A stretch of DNA of 64,000 bases from contig CM012953.1 in NCBI GenBank assembly GCA_000181795.3, positions 14,304,183 through 14,368,182 of the forward strand, in the 5' to 3' direction. The notes beneath the pieces are model-generated. The model ran no database searches. It was not told where the DNA came from and worked only from the letters and a program-made list of their open reading frames with translations. Shown here in pieces: positions 1 through 13,911 of this stretch. Source of the DNA: Trichinella spiralis (taxonomy: Eukaryota; Nematoda; Enoplea; Trichinellida; Trichinellidae). The translations under genes were made by a program, and so were the position numbers. Every line of letters starts with the position of its first letter. Position 1 is the stretch's first letter.

Positions 1-1923
1 TATCGAATCTTATATATTATATGGAACAAAAAAGCCGTGCTTAAATTTATATACATTGTGTAATAAAAAAAATTGTAAATTTTTCTTTGGTATTTTTGGA
101 AAGTAATTGAATTAATGAAACAGAATTACAAAGTAATGAACCACCTTTCCATTTGATTTGCTGATGTCCGTTTCCACATCATTGCTTTAATTTTCACCAT
201 TATTATTAGAAAAGTATATTTTTACTACAAATTTAACTACTCACACAGTGCAGTAATGACAACGCCTTTCTTCCGTGAAATTTTATTTCAACAAAAATGA
301 TCTACTCTTTGCGAAACAGAGGTTTTATATAAAGAAATTACTTCCCGGTTTGACTAGCACCCACTGCTTGCAGGAAGTACCGTCGGCAATGTTCTTTATC
401 GTATTTGCATACACCTACTTCCGTGAAGTGCGCAGTTATTTATGGCTACAGATTTGACCTGTTCTGGATGCGACACATGTTACTGTATCCCTTCCATGAT
501 GTCATGTTTGTATTCTATGATATGTTCATCATTGTAATATATGATAAGCAATAATCATAATATTTTCATAATCACAATATCAATAATAAAATGAACATTT
601 GACACATGGACTATGACATAGATTTGTCAAAACTATAATGCAGTTACTTTTCTGCTGATAATGCGGAAATATTATTAAGAAAAAAGTTGCATAAAATGAC
701 AACAAAATTAAAAAATGCATAAAATATAGGTGATTTCTTGCTGCAAACGTGCATATGCAATTTTTTAGTTTTTCTTTTTGAAATTAATTTCTTTTTCGAA
801 AATTTTTTCTGTTTAATGCAATTAAATTTAGATAAATTTTTTAAAATTACAAGCGTTAAGTTTCGTTGTATTCATAAGAAATGTTACGTTAAGTTCATAA
901 TAAGTATTTTTTGCGGCATTTTAATTTTGAAAGCAAATTTTAAATTCACTTAATTAATGCTAATAATTTACATTCGTTTAATTAAAACGCCCAATTTTTT
1001 GTAATCTTAATACACAACATGGACATGTAAAAAATTACTGATTTAGCCAATTAAAAAGCATGGGGAGCAGCTTTTACCAAGGTTAAGATAATAATATTTT
1101 AATTTGTACAAACAGTCAGTGAAATTAAATAAATGACAAGATAATGGATAAGACAAATTTCTTAAAATCTGAAAGAAAATTCAAAATATTGCTTTTTAAA
1201 GCGAAGAGTAAGATACACGATACTATCTGCATTACATTATGCATTATATCCTGAATAAAATTTATTTTTACAATAATACAAGAAAAATCTGTTTATTTAT
1301 TTATTATTATTTCATATTATTATTTATGATAGTTAGTTTTAAAGAAATGTACATTTATTTTTCTATTTATAAAACATAATAGGGGTACTTGAGTGATATA
1401 ATGAAAAGCTTACAGAATTCTTTAATAATGCAATAAATGATCAAAGATTATAATCATACTTAATTAGAAAGATTTTAAGGAACAAAAACATTTGAGAAAA
1501 GAAACTGAAAAATAAAGAAATCTTATTTTTATGAAATAATTTAATATTTAGACGCATCATGTTATTTTACGAGATTGATATGTTCCTCATTAAGCATATA
1601 AAGTAAACATTTATGCAACACACTGGTCAAATTTGCTCGACACGTATTTGATTTTGCTTACTGTTTATATGAAAACAAAAACCACATAATACACATACAA
1701 ATTATACATTTATGTAATATTTTGATAAAAAAGAATCTTGCAAAATGCTTTATTCCAAAATGTGTTGTACAAGCGAAATATTAATTAAGTTGCTTGAAAT
1801 GACTGCATTGTTTGTCATAAAACAGTTTATGCTTTTCTCAACTGTTGACATTCTCTGTTTATGCAAGGAAAAAAGATATTATTTAAGTGATGAACAGCCA
1901 AGAAGATACATCAACTTTGAACA
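1..1923. other. AT-rich intergenic sequence
   Basis: No gene is supported here. Reading frames are short and full of A/T homopolymers, and none resembles a known family. The region directly precedes the secreted coiled-coil gene, so its 3' end presumably holds that gene's promoter. Confidence 0.6.
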
Positions 1924-3547
1924 ATGCTTTCAATACTTTTCATTGCCCTCTTAGCTGTATTAGCAAATCCTTCAGAAAGTCAAGTAATAATTTTTCTTTT
2001 CCAATTTCAATATTTCTGTATATAATAATTATGTATAAAAATTTATTTTGAATTCATTAATAAAACAGATTCTTGTTTCAAAACAGTATGGTATTATTTT
2101 ATTGTTCCTTATGAAATCGGTGTTGCTAATGATTTGCTTAATTCTTTGAAATACGTTATTTCGACAAAATTAAAATTTGAACTCATAAAAAAATATTCAA
2201 AACTTTATACGTTTTAGTATTCGTTTTTAAAATTAATCTTCACTTTGTGTATAGTTTTCGCTTAAAAAATGAAGCAAAAGAAATGTTTATATATATCCGC
2301 ATATGAAAAACTGCTGTTCATAAAAGTATTTAAATTAACTTTTTACACATTTAAAGATGGTTACACATTTTTCAGAAAGAATCACAGCCTGTGAAAAGTA
2401 GCACTGTTTCCCCAGTAAGTGACACGTTCTGAAAATACTTTTTAAAATTATGCTTACAATGTTTAGAATAAAGATCTTTTAATTCAATATACATATATAT
2501 GGGAAATGAAATTGAATTAACCAATAACAGAAATTGATAGTTAGATTTCACATCATTCATGTTCGACATTTTTATTTAAAATAACAATCATTTTCATAAT
2601 CTAAACATTTTTCAATTTAATAAGCATTTCATTTCACTTAATAAATTTTATGAAATACAAGATGCAATATAAAATAATTATATTTCAGAAAAAAGTTGTT
2701 TCTTTAAAATTTAGCAGTTAATATAAAAACAATAAATTACACTTAAAATTTGAATAAAGAATAAAGTTGAATTTGATGATGATGAGGTGAATATAATACA
2801 AAGGACAAAATTTTTTAGGAAGATGTAGCTCGTATTTACTGTGCATCAAAAAAGTGCAAAGGTGAACTTGAAAAAATGGAAAAAGCTAAAGAATCAGAAA
2901 TAAATGCACTGCATCTTGCTTATAAGTTCTGTAAAAGCAAATGTGTGGATATGTAAGTTAAAGTTTTGATTTTAAATAAATGTCATAAATTTAAATTTAG
3001 TTTAATATATGCATTTGCATTAATTTTTTATAAATTTCTGAATAGAAAAACAAAGTCTATTGCTCACATGTTACACATCTCATTTCATGCTTGAATTTTC
3101 ATTTTTTCACAATCACAAAAGTATTTATTGAGATTGTTCATTATATTGAGAAAATTTTCTATTAAAAGGGTTTTGCAATCAGAGGCGGAGCTTCAGAATG
3201 CCCAAAAATATTTCGAGAAGGACTATCCAAAGTTGGTGAAAGAAAGAATGTTGAGCGATTTACAATTGGAAATGGAAGAAGAAGAACTGTTGCATAAGGT
3301 TGAAACCGATATGGAAAGACAAAGGCACAAAGATGCAGTTGAACAAGAAAAAAAGAGACACAAAGAAGCAATGAAATATGTGACGAAGGAAGGCAAAAAG
3401 GGCGAAAAAGAAAGGTACAAGAAAGCAAAGAAATTACTGAACGAAGAGCACGAAAGAAATAAAGATGAGGAAGAGCAAAGACACAATGATGAAAAAGAAC
3501 GTTTGAAACAGAAAAAGGAAGATTTAGAAAAGAACAGCCAGAAATGA
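1924..3547 (+). CDS. Secreted cysteine-containing, charged coiled-coil protein, unknown function
   Basis: I do not recognise the family. Four exons join in frame: 1924-1983, 2376-2414, 2819-2952 and 3169-3547, giving about 203 aa. Exon 1 is a classic signal peptide (MLSILFIALLAVLA, then NPSESQ). Exon 2 is a short Ser/Thr/Pro linker. Exon 3 has two Cys pairs (CASKKC and FCKSKC), which could form disulfides. Exon 4 is a very charged Glu/Lys/Arg/His region of about 125 residues predicted to be a long helix or coiled coil, with repeated RHK and KKRHKEA-like units. Each junction has GT..AG ends and keeps phase, which supports the model. The AATAAA near 3671 is a likely poly(A) signal. A secreted, lineage-specific protein is the best inference. 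No enzymatic motif is visible. Confidence 0.72.
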
Positions 3548-4875
3548 TTCATTGGAAATTAATTGCCCTTTCTAGTGTGCTGCAAATTAATTTCTATAAT
3601 CTCTTGCCTGCGATTAAAAGTATACATTTGACTGCATCTTTTAAATGATGCAATTTTCTGTATTATTTGAAAATAAAGTTTTACATTGAACGTAAAGTGA
3701 CCACCTCTTTAATGCAATTTAAAATTTGAAATACCCTCCTCCTCCACACACACACACACACACGCACACACAATATTTACAAGCATAAAAAGATTAAGCG
3801 CTATCCCACCCGATGAAATCCAAATTCTCAATTTCAGTATTTCATAAAATACATCAGAAAGTGACATATCAACAGTTGCGTCGTTAGACATGCAACTGTT
3901 GTGCTGTAGGTAACTTGTAATGAAAAAAGTTACAACTGTCTGCATATATATGATAGCAGTTGTTCGATTATCTAAAAGCAGCAAGTGTCATATTTGTGCA
4001 GCACACCAGCTTTTATCTTTGGACTGGAATATTTTTATGTAAAGTATACATTTAACTGCAACGAATTTTATTTTCACACTGCAAAAAATGAAGAACTGAA
4101 TATTAATTTAGTCCAAGTGATGAATACAAAATCACAGGTGATATTACTGAAATTCTCTATTAAATTAAAAAAAAGTTTGAACTATTTAATTATTTTTGGA
4201 AATGTTCTTTCCTATTGGTTATTCAAAAGGTAAAAAAGAATTGCAAATTAAAACAGTTACATTTCTGCTGTTGTATATTTCACTGTATATCTAGCCAATC
4301 AGACAAACATCGCTTGCTTTACAGAAAAATATGCTATGAAATATGGACATGCGTAAAAATGAAAACAAAACAAGCAACTAAAATTAGTTTATTAAAAAGT
4401 AAAGTTTTGATGAAATTTATTATTAATATAATACTTTTATTTGTAAATTATAAAATTATTTAACAATTTTCAATAAAATAAAACTTAAACAAACAAGTAA
4501 ATACTTCATGATAACATAAATTCACATTGCATAAAGAATTCCAAAGACAATTTTCTTTTCTTTCATCTAACTACAAAATAAAAGTAATTAATGATTAGTG
4601 TCAAAAAAAATTTTTTTATTAATTCTTGAAATATAAATAATAATTAATTTATGGAAATTAATGATGCTCATGATATATCACTGTACCAACTTTAAACAAA
4701 TTTAAAGCATGAGAAGTATTTTGTTTAATTTTAAACAATTCAAACTTTAAAATATTTTGAATATAGGGGAAGTTTCGACCAAATATTGATCAGTTTAGGA
4801 GGTTGGCCGACGACAGAAGTTGTTGCTTTTTCTTCTGTACACTTTGAGTCCTAGTCTGAAAAAAACTGCACAAAT
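3548..4875. other. Intergenic region with CA microsatellite
   Basis: It holds the 3' end of the secreted coiled-coil gene, a CA repeat at about 3744-3772 and AT-rich sequence. No coding signal was recognised. The last 80 bases before 4876 are less AT-rich and look like the 5' UTR or promoter of the phosphatase gene. Confidence 0.55.
3744..3772. repeat. (CA)n microsatellite
   Basis: A near-perfect CA dinucleotide run interrupted by one G, seen directly. Confidence 0.9.
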
Positions 4876-5877
4876 ATGGATGACCAATTGGAAACCGCTT
4901 ATGAAGCTAAATTCAGCGTGCTTGATATGGACATGGCTAAGAAAACCCAGGGTGCGTCCAAAGCGGCAGGTCCTATAAATGAAGCAGAGCAAAAAAGACA
5001 AGCAGAATTGATGAAGCAGGCTAGCATTGCTGTCCAGTCAGCGTTGGGTGAGCAGGCATCTGCTGCAGGTAGACGTGTCTTTTTCGCTCGCCATGGTGAA
5101 CGAATGGATCGCGTTTTCCCTGCTTGGACGCGGTTGTCTTATACAGAATCTGGAAATTACAAACCGTACGACATGAACATGCCAATATCGATGGTTCCAC
5201 GATTGAACGGAGTTAATGATTTTTATGATGATCCACCAATTACTGAACTTGGTTATTTTGTATCCCAGTTGATTGGACGAGGGGCAAAATTGAACTGCAT
5301 AAACTTCGACACTGTCTACTGTAGTCCAGCACTGCGATGTGCGCAAAGTGCGCACGGGATGTTGAAAGCATTTACTAAAACAAAGCCAAAAATTTGTATC
5401 GAACCAGGATTGTTCGAATATATGGGATGGTATAAAGAAGAGAATTTGAACTTTCTGAGCACTTTGGAAATGGTCGTACAAGGTTATGAAGTAGATCCTG
5501 ATTATTTTCCAGTGATCACTTGTGAGGATTTGAAAACAAAATACAAAAATGAAACTATAGAAGAATATTACACACGTACCGGCAATGTGATTGGTAGTAT
5601 TCTGAGCAAGCATACCAAATCATCGTGCAATATATTATTTGTTGTTCATGCACCTACCCTTGATGCAGGCAGCCGATTTTTGACAAAGAAAACAGCAAAT
5701 GTGCCGGATGAAAATGATCTGAAACAAGTTGGTGTCCATTATCCATTTGGATCTGTTGTGGCATTAGAAGAGAACAAATCCGACAATACTTGGAAGCTTA
5801 TGCACTGCGCTTTGCCATCAATTTCTTTCTTGGACTGTACTAACCGTATTGATTTCAAATTTTTTAACCGTCCTTAA
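4876..5877 (+). CDS. UBASH3/STS-like histidine phosphatase (catalytic domain only), intronless
   Basis: A 333-aa protein in one uninterrupted frame. It carries the RHGER signature of the UBASH3 (STS-1/TULA) branch of the histidine phosphatase superfamily at residues ~74-78, the CSPALRCAQSA segment, the EPGLFEYMGW acidic loop and the second catalytic His in VVHAPTLDAGSR. The phosphohistidine nucleophile and its Arg are therefore present, so the enzyme is probably active. Vertebrate UBASH3 proteins have N-terminal UBA and SH3 domains. Here only ~70 low-complexity, Ala/Gln/Lys-rich residues precede the phosphatase domain, so it would lack ubiquitin and SH3 ligand binding. The start at 4876 is the first ATG in frame and follows a GC-richer leader. 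The absence of introns is unusual beside its neighbours and could reflect an old retrocopy. AATAAA motifs near 6038 fit polyadenylation. Confidence 0.9.
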   Translation: MDDQLETAYEAKFSVLDMDMAKKTQGASKAAGPINEAEQKRQAELMKQASIAVQSALGEQASAAGRRVFFARHGERMDRVFPAWTRLSYTESGNYKPYDMNMPISMVPRLNGVNDFYDDPPITELGYFVSQLIGRGAKLNCINFDTVYCSPALRCAQSAHGMLKAFTKTKPKICIEPGLFEYMGWYKEENLNFLSTLEMVVQGYEVDPDYFPVITCEDLKTKYKNETIEEYYTRTGNVIGSILSKHTKSSCNILFVVHAPTLDAGSRFLTKKTANVPDENDLKQVGVHYPFGSVVALEENKSDNTWKLMHCALPSISFLDCTNRIDFKFFNRP

Positions 5878-8800
5878 ATTGAATCCGAAATTTCTTAATT
5901 AACTAAAAAAATCATTTTTTGTTTATTTTTAATGCCTCATTTATTATTGATCATAAAATAATTTTGTTCTAGTTTAGATAATATGATTTCAATCTCATCA
6001 TAAATTAATTGTCTAATGTTTTTGATTTTATTCACAAATAAAATTTTTTAAAAAATTATTGTATTTTTATTATTTATTATGGGAACAGTAAGTAACTTAA
6101 AGCTTGATTTAATCTGCTGGTCATCTCCGTTGCAAGCTTGTCAACCCTGTTACAATCCTGAAGCGGCACTGTGAAATTTGATGCTGCTGCGGGATGTCAC
6201 TAATGGCCAGTATGCTGTCAACATCCAACTGGTAATTCGATCCGTTCATCTGGATATGATGGACTTTTTTTCTCCATCCAAGGTGAGGACCAGCAAGCAT
6301 CAAGTAGACACACGATCAGACCAGGATGAAAGGAAGTAATCTGAGAAGTCAGTTGGTTTGTTTTGTGCCGTCGTGTGCAGCGCTGGCCTGTTAGTATGTT
6401 GACTATTTTACAGTGTGCTATTATTAATGAGAAAATAGTCATATCCTGTGTTATGTCTTGTCATTGACACGTAATGCCTAAGACTGGCTCAACAACAACG
6501 ACAGAGCAGGAAGATGAAGATGGGAATTCAGTTGAAAGATAAAGCCAGCACGTTACAATCAGTGAGAATTGTTTTTAATAAACAATTATAATATTTCAAA
6601 ATAAAATAATGAAATACCTAATAATAATAATAATGCATACATATATTTGTAATATTGTTGTCACATTAATGGTTGATGTGTTGATTATTCAAAATAAAGT
6701 AAATATAATGTAAAAAAATACAAATACGGAATTTTCATTTTATATTATTGGAATATAAATAAAATTGCATAAAAGAAACGTAAATGAATAGGCAAAAGAG
6801 GAGTAATTTAATTATAGAATGATTTGAAGTGTAGTTACAAAAGTAATAGTAATTGTCAAGTTCAAGAAATCATTGTGCACAATTTACTCAGAACACAGTT
6901 GAAGATTTAAGGTAATTTTTGTTTCAGTTTTGTATAAACTACTGTTATTGAGAATTAATTTAAATTATACTCTGAATTAAAAGCATAAAATTAAAAAAGC
7001 ACTTATTATTTTAAATTTTGAAGTACTGTAAAAGAAAAAATTTGAAGCTTTCCAATTGTTGAAGGTAAAGAAATAGCTGAAGCGTTAGCTTGTTATATTT
7101 GTTTTTTATCATACTATCCGAGAATTTTGTTCAGCGAAGAATATATGGTAAATAGATTTTTCAAAACAAATATTTTCTCTTCACAAAGCATGCACGAATG
7201 TACAGTTCCAGGTGCTTGTTATGAAAGTGAATGTTGAAGAATGAAAGTGTTTTGAGAATAAAATTTTCAAGTTAGATTTTGTTCGATTTTATTGTGAATT
7301 TTCCCGAATTTTGTAAAATGTGATGTACACTCGACAGTCTTCGTTGCAGAGGAGAAAATATTTTACAGATGAATAATGACAAAATTGAATAATTACTGAG
7401 AAATGAGTTTTGTTCAATTCAAACAAAAAAGTGGATAGCCAAAGTGACGGATCAATGATTGCAATCAATTATGATGCTGCAGATGATGTGTAAAATTTGA
7501 TAAATGAAAATGACAACCGACATTGAAGACATCTGTTCACGATGAAGCATTATTAAATATCAAGCATCTGTTTTATTTAAATTAAAAGTACATTTTGAAC
7601 ATGATGACTTGTAGAAAAAATTTTTACAAGTATTGAAAAAGAAATTTTTAGGCAAATACGTCCACTTGAATGTTCTGCCAAATATGGAAACAACAAATAT
7701 TTACGTAGTGTATTTTGAGAAGTTTCATTTCTTCAGAAAAGTTGATTTCACAATTCATTTACAATTAACATATGTATAATATATATATTATTTTTTTAAA
7801 AAGCTAATTATAAAAAAATTTGATGATAATCAAGAATGGTTGAATAAAATTAGTGCATTTATCTGTACGACAGCAATGAAAGGTGAACTTTTGACGACTT
7901 CGGAATGTGCTATATATGTTCGTTCGATTTGATATGAAACGCAAAAAAATTTTAAATTGGTTTTTAGTTATAATTCATAAAGGACTAGCAGAAGAAATTT
8001 AAAAATAGAACATGTTAGAATAATTTTTTTGTTAAACGAAAAATAATGCAGCAGTTGTTGTTTTCAATTTGTCGAATATAAAAAATGGAATTATGATTGG
8101 TCACTTTTATTATAACTGAAGTTTCAAAAAATTGGTCGAAAAATAATGTTGATTTTTGTTTCTGACATGTATTTATTTATTGCAGTGAAAATTGAAAATA
8201 ATTATTATAATAAATAAAAGTCACGAAAGTAAAAATGAACAGCTGCCATGCCATGCAAGTGGAAATCTTTCAATATTTGTTTGTTTCAATTTATTCATCA
8301 TGTAATGATAATTATGTTTAAATTGTATATGTATCATTTAATTAAGAAAAAGGAAGTATCGATGAAAGCAGGAAATTGAAAAAAAATGTTTTCAATTCAA
8401 TAATTTGTTGAACAATTTTGTTTCATACGTAAATTTCGATTTATTCAAATTTACTAAATGTTGTATATAATGGAATGGCATTTGTACATGATGAATTTGT
8501 TTGTTTACTGTGACAAATACAGAAAACACAATCTATTTTTTTATTTAAAATTTATTTCATAACTGAATGATAAAAAAACAGGCATAGTTGAAGTTAAGCT
8601 TTTCCTTGAATTGAATTTTTCATCACGTCACGGCAAGAACATTTTCTCTTGTATTAAATATGAATTTCACTGTTTTTCAAAAAGGCAATGCATGGAAATT
8701 GCGATGGAAAAATATTAAAATAAAAATCAACGTCCTCCAAAAGAAAATGCACTTGATGTACCACATCTGGAACTTTTACCAGGCTTGGATGACTTTCAGC

Positions 8801-9100
8801 TGTTGCTGTTGTTGTCAACAAAACGTACAGTCGCTCCCGGAAGTGACGACAATGTTACACAGGATGAATGGAGGAAGAGAATGAAAAGAAAAATAAAAGT
8901 GGCATTTCATTGAATAAAAACGAACATTGAAAGAACAAGGTATATAGCAAGCAGTAATTATGTCGATTTTAATAAGAATAATAAAGAAAGAATGAATGAA
9001 TGAACAGTGGGAGACACCTGACTAGACAACACTTGTTTGGCGATGATAATTCAAAATTTAAAAATGAGAATGTCACAGAGAGAAAAGAAAAATCCCATTG
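5878..9100. other. Gene-poor spacer with scattered coding-like scraps
   Basis: No complete gene is supported. A GC-richer block at about 6090-6560 has broken frames on both strands. An ATG at 6474 opens a short Thr/Glu/Asp-rich frame. A stop-free stretch occurs at about 7057-7227. A codon-like stretch at 8719-8913 is listed separately. The rest is AT-rich. These pieces may be a decayed gene or transposon. I could not join them into one model. Confidence 0.45.
8719..8913 (+). other. Orphan coding-like stretch, possible 3' exon or relic
   Basis: An open frame of about 64 codons without its own start, ending at TGA 8911-8913 and immediately followed by an AATAAA. The predicted peptide is compositionally protein-like: an acidic, leucine-rich part (HLELLPGLDDFQLL), then a basic end (EWRKRMKRKIK). 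An in-frame stop lies just upstream and no good TTTCAG acceptor is present, so it cannot be placed in a gene. It may be the last exon of a decayed gene. Family not recognised. Confidence 0.3.
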
Positions 9101-10749
<1,649 letters not shown>

Positions 10750-12025
10750 CACTCCTGAACAGTCTCACTCGAACAGATAGATGAAAAATTGACAAATATC
10801 CGCAAAACTTGCACAGTCAAACAAAAAATAATGCATAACAGCCCGAGTTTAGTAATCAGCTGTGTGATCACTCAACTGGCTGCGTAAAAAGGAGCACTCT
10901 TATTTATGTATTGAACTCGAAGGTACAGTACTAATATTTTGATGATCAAGAACAATTATCAAAAATTGAAGACAAATGTTTATATAAAAAATCAAGCAAT
11001 ATTTGTTTCGAATGAAATTTTGATAGGGTAAGTAAATTGTGATTCTTCTAAAAATAAAAGTCAAAAATTATTTTGAAATGCTGATGGCATTGAAGTTCTG
11101 GAAAAAAATTTCATTTTACATTTTATCAAACATGATAATTGCGCAAATTCATCTATCGTATTGCTAGAGCAGTTGTTTGATATCTCCAAAATTGAAATTG
11201 GTAAGAGTGTTTTAGCTGTAAAAATTACGTTTTGCATATTATTTAAAGCTGTTTTTTCAAAACTGAATCAAATAAATAAACAGAGCTTCAAATAATATTC
11301 TGCATGCTTGATGTATTATAATGAAGCAGATTTGTAATTTAACGGTAATATGACAAATAAGAAACAGCAACAAAAGTTGTGGGTCAGACAAAAAAAAGTA
11401 AAGTATGCCAATTTATTTGGCTAATGTTTGAAAAATGATTAACATAATTTTAATTTTTTAATTTTTCTATTCAATAATTGAATCAACTATGTTCTCTTTT
11501 AATATTAGCAAAATGTACTTTGCTTTCACATCAGCTAGTTTTCTTGTTTTATAAAATTCTTTACGCACTGTTTATTAACAGTAATAGTTCTTTTTCGAAA
11601 TTTGCTGTAGAAAACAAATGGGAGAGATAAAAAACATTCGCTGAAATTAATAAGGGAAAGAAAAAATTTTCAAAAAACTCAATTCATAGTTTAATTTCTG
11701 AAAATTTAGCAGCGAATGGAAAATTGAAATATTTACAGCGTTGCAAGCAAATTTATCATATGCTTAAATTATTACAAAATGTTAGTTGAATGAAGGCCAC
11801 AGTTTCACATCAAAAAGTCATACAAAAGTTGCTTTCCATCTGTTGGCAGCGCAGAGTGCAATTAAAAGACAAACAAGAATATATGCTGTAAAACGTTTTA
11901 AAAATATGCAAAAAAATAGCATGATATTAAAGTTCAGCTAAATTCCAGAAATTGAAAAGCACTTTTACAATATTGCAATAAACACGATGCGTTGAAGAGA
12001 AAAACGACAAAATGAATACATGATA
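10750..12025. other. Intergenic spacer between CHIC-like and WIPI4-like genes
   Basis: AT-rich sequence with no recognisable coding frame on either strand. The part next to 10750 presumably contains the CHIC 5' UTR and promoter. The part next to 12025 presumably holds the WIPI4-like 3' UTR. Confidence 0.55.
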
Positions 12026-13670
12026 TTATTCTTCTTTGTAACTAGCCCAAAAATTAGTGTCTTCGGTGGTTCCGAGAAAAAATTCATATTCAAGCTGTGT
12101 GCAAGTACCGCTGTCATCGTATCCCAATTTGTAGTAAGAGCCGTCCATACAAACCGCTGAAACACAACCATCTTTGTTGAAAATTTACTTCAAATTATAA
12201 TACATTGCACTTCAATCACCAATCACTGTGGATTCTTTGCCAAAACAACAATAGCAAGGATACTTGGAACCAACAGAAAATTTTGCTAAAGCCCATTGAG
12301 ATTCAGCGTATGCGCCACTGATGCCAACTTTTTGCAACCTACAAAAAATTAAACACTACAAATGAAAAGACAATATTTCAAAAAAAAAGAAAAAAATAAA
12401 GAAAAATTCATTTAATCTGCAAAATATACGTTGAGCGTTGATTTAAGTTTGGATCTTTGACAGAAAAGATGTGTATCGTTCCTTTGTCACTAGTAGTACA
12501 AAGAAATGACGAATCCAAGCTGAATTTGATACTGAAAAAAAACGATTAATCACACATTTTACACAACAATTTTCAAATAATATTTCACCTGTAAATTAAA
12601 GCTGGATCAGAGCCACGCCTAAATTCCAAAATTTTCATTTTCTTCTGAACGTTAAAAATGCGAATCAGTGTTCCCTAAAAATTTCAAAAAAAGAAAGAAA
12701 GAATTAATTAATTATTCTTATCAACTGAAAAAGAATACGCATAAAAATATTAAGAGTATTTTCGTGAAGAACGTTCTCATTATTTTTACTTGTGGTCATT
12801 TTTTACAAGTAACTTTTAAATTTAAATATCTCACGAATATAAAATAGGAATTACTTTTTCAGACGCTGTGGCGACTAAATTAGCTGCATTGTTCAATGAT
12901 ATGCATGCAATGTCTGAGCTGTGCGCTTTGATAGACAAAGGAGAGGTAGATTCTGACTGAGTCAATTGCTTCAAATTCTACAAACGACAATCATTCATCT
13001 ATTAAAAATTAAAATTTCAAAAATTCACAACAGCAACAATCATACCAGTAACAGCAGAGTGCCAATACGATGCCCTGGAAAAGCAAAATATTCCACCTCC
13101 GGATCTGAATTCATCGAGCAAATGCCTTTTGGATTATCGCGTGTATCAAAGCTGGCTATCAAATTCGGCTGACCAGGAAATGTATAAACATGAACTTCAG
13201 AAAGCAGAACAATGATCAAACTGAAAACAAATAAAAATTATAACAATAATAATTTGCATAATAAAAATTCAATATTATTATTATTATTATTCTCACTTCG
13301 CTGCAGACATGCGCACGGCAACCACTTCAGATGGACATTCAATTTCCAAAATAAATTTCCTCTTTTTATCATCCCAGATGACAACTGAATTTTCTGAAAA
13401 TTTTCCATTCGGTCCGTTGCAAACCAACGCCACTATATTGCTGCGTTGCAAAAGACAACACAATTTAACACTGCCAGCTGTAGCTTCGTCGAGATGAATC
13501 ACCTCCATAAAAGGATCTGTGTTGTAAACTCGCAAGCCGGTATTCAATGCACATATGAAATAATCTTCAACGACAAAATTAATAATATAAAATATTAAAT
13601 GTTTTCAAAAAAAACTGCTCACTTCACCTTGACTATCATTGAATCGGAGGTATTGAATTTTGGGTGCCAT
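12026..13670 (-). CDS. WIPI4/WDR45-like PROPPIN autophagy protein
   Basis: A seven-bladed beta-propeller PROPPIN in several short-intron exons. The first exons are 13628-13670 and 13297-13564. The third covers about 13043-13222, and the last is 12026-12156. The start reads [14 protein letters not shown]. Family landmarks are [54 protein letters not shown] and the phosphoinositide-binding FRRG (followed by SDPALIY). These match WIPI4 (WDR45) better than WIPI1/2, notably PLMEKGHLD-like and [10 protein letters not shown]-like segments. In C. elegans the WIPI4 counterpart is EPG-6. PROPPINs bind PI3P/PI(3,5)P2 and act with ATG2 in phagophore expansion. The gene starts only 241 bp after the stop of the DDX56-like gene on the same strand, which leaves co-transcription possible. 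Confidence 0.92.
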
Positions 13671-13911
13671 TTTTAATTCAACAAAATCAACAACAACAAT
13701 AACAACAACACTTTTCTCTCCAATATATTCACATATAGGCTTATTGAAAAACAAAAATATACTTGAAATAATATTATAACAAAAACTGAAAAAAAATCTG
13801 AAAATAATTCATCCAAAATAACAATGGATATATATATATGATAAGAAGCATGATAAACGACAAGTTCCTTTTCTCTTCAAAATTTATTAGATTGCAAAAT
13901 TGAATAGAAAA

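Noticed and set aside
3162-3552. Minus-strand frames rich in Ser, Phe, Cys and Leu
   Set aside because: They are complements of the Glu/Lys-rich coiled-coil exon. The plus strand has a signal peptide and consistent splicing.
5038-5613. 191-aa minus-strand frame
   Set aside because: It lies entirely opposite the histidine phosphatase coding sequence, which has clear catalytic motifs.
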